Origin: Burkholderiaceae bacterium DAT-1
Lineage (GTDB): Bacteria; Pseudomonadota; Gammaproteobacteria; Burkholderiales; Chitinimonadaceae
Reading direction: 5' to 3'
Assembly: GCA_019084025.1 (NCBI GenBank)
Contig: JAHRBI010000005.1
Span: 186,001 to 250,000, forward strand
DNA length: 64,000 bases
Below the pieces are notes generated by a model that was given only the letters and a program-made list of their open reading frames with translations, searched no databases and was not told the origin of the DNA. A program made the translations under genes and the position numbers. Of the stretch, positions 63,736 to 64,000 are shown in pieces (positions within the stretch are counted from its first letter, which is position 1; every line of letters begins with the position of its first letter).

Positions 63736-64000
63736 ATGACACTCGGTGTTGAGGAAAAGGCGGGGATCAGGCATCTCACCCTGGATGGCGAACTCACCAT
63801 TTCAACGGTCAGTGCGTTGAAATCGGAACTGATCGAGGCGGCTCAAAGCGACAGCGTCTTATTCGACCCGTCACAGCTGAGTGATATCGATAGCTGTGGT
63901 GTTCAGTGGCTGGCATTGCTGCACCAGGAAGCGACCCGGCAAGGTCGCGCATTCCATGTTTTACCCGGCCATGCGTCCCTCGATCACATTTTGAAATTGC
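63736..64000 (+). CDS. STAS-domain protein (N-terminal part, cut by window edge)
   Basis: The ATG at 63736 follows GGAG and opens a frame of 88 residues to the window edge. LTLDGELTISTVSALKSELI, VLFDPSQLSDIDSCGVQWLA and LLHQEATRQGRAFHVL form a STAS fold. The D-S-C-G motif holds the Ser that is phosphorylated in anti-anti-sigma factors. Single STAS proteins of this kind often precede response-regulator and CheA genes in chemotaxis clusters; what follows lies outside the window, so this is a guess. Confidence 0.8.
   Translation, partial: MTLGVEEKAGIRHLTLDGELTISTVSALKSELIEAAQSDSVLFDPSQLSDIDSCGVQWLALLHQEATRQGRAFHVLPGHASLDHILKL

Overview
The window reads as chromosome of a Gram-negative betaproteobacterium, most likely in the order Neisseriales (Chromobacteriaceae/Chitinibacteraceae-like). 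The evidence is a polyhydroxyalkanoate phasin, a type II secretion gspC-gspD-gspE cluster, scpA/scpB, pabB-pabC, hrpA, a DUF3149 protein and TonB/Tat/type I secretion genes. The order is inferred from gene content and protein style; no rRNA is present.

Layout: 1-598 is the N-terminal part of a COG4299-type membrane acyltransferase. 699-1407 is an mntA/hepT toxin-antitoxin pair whose hepT is broken by a frameshift. 1482-2045 is a phasin with a strong promoter and two inverted repeats. 2365-5150 is the trhP(yegQ)-scpA-scpB operon. 5280-8235 holds a GIN-domain lipoprotein, a divergent SPFH/Arc-like pair, rraA and a small exported protein. 8232-10369 is pabB-pabC. A small DUF3149 gene behind a perfect FNR box, dinB, a tyrosine phosphatase and a GGDEF/EAL protein follow. 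14901-19807 is gspC-gspD-gspE plus an unknown gene. 20020-20378 is a tRNA Asp-Val-Asp cluster with two good promoters. 20841-25433 has two secreted proteins flanking a SulP permease. 25931-29995 is hrpA.

29939-33361 looks like a small scrapyard: a second, diverged copy of the last 57 bp of hrpA, a caspase-like 3' fragment, small membrane proteins, a merR/carboxymuconolactone-decarboxylase deletion scar, and a lipoprotein plus exported-protein pair. 33686-40449 is an AraC regulator divergent from an exported redox cassette: cytochrome c, Tat lipoprotein of the sugar-lactone oxidase family, Tat-exported D-threonine-aldolase-like PLP protein, and TonB-dependent receptor. 40577-44908 is small hypothetical and membrane genes with many 4-bp overlaps.

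45028-63238 is the most remarkable part. A plus-strand run of methyltransferases and glycosyltransferases, ending in a GT41 (OGT/SPINDLY-like) enzyme, converges on a minus-strand unit. That unit encodes a 2058-residue repeat protein, a complete type I secretion system (ABC transporter, HlyD adaptor, TolC), a DegT/DnrJ aminotransferase and an unknown protein. The giant protein is built of about 228 octapeptides arranged in a 37-unit (888-bp) higher-order repeat and has no RTX motifs, but its last ~70 residues resemble the C-terminal module of type I-secreted adhesins. My inference is a dedicated, possibly glycosylated, surface-protein export locus. The window ends in a STAS-domain gene (63736-64000, cut). 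No CRISPR array, insertion sequence or rRNA was seen.
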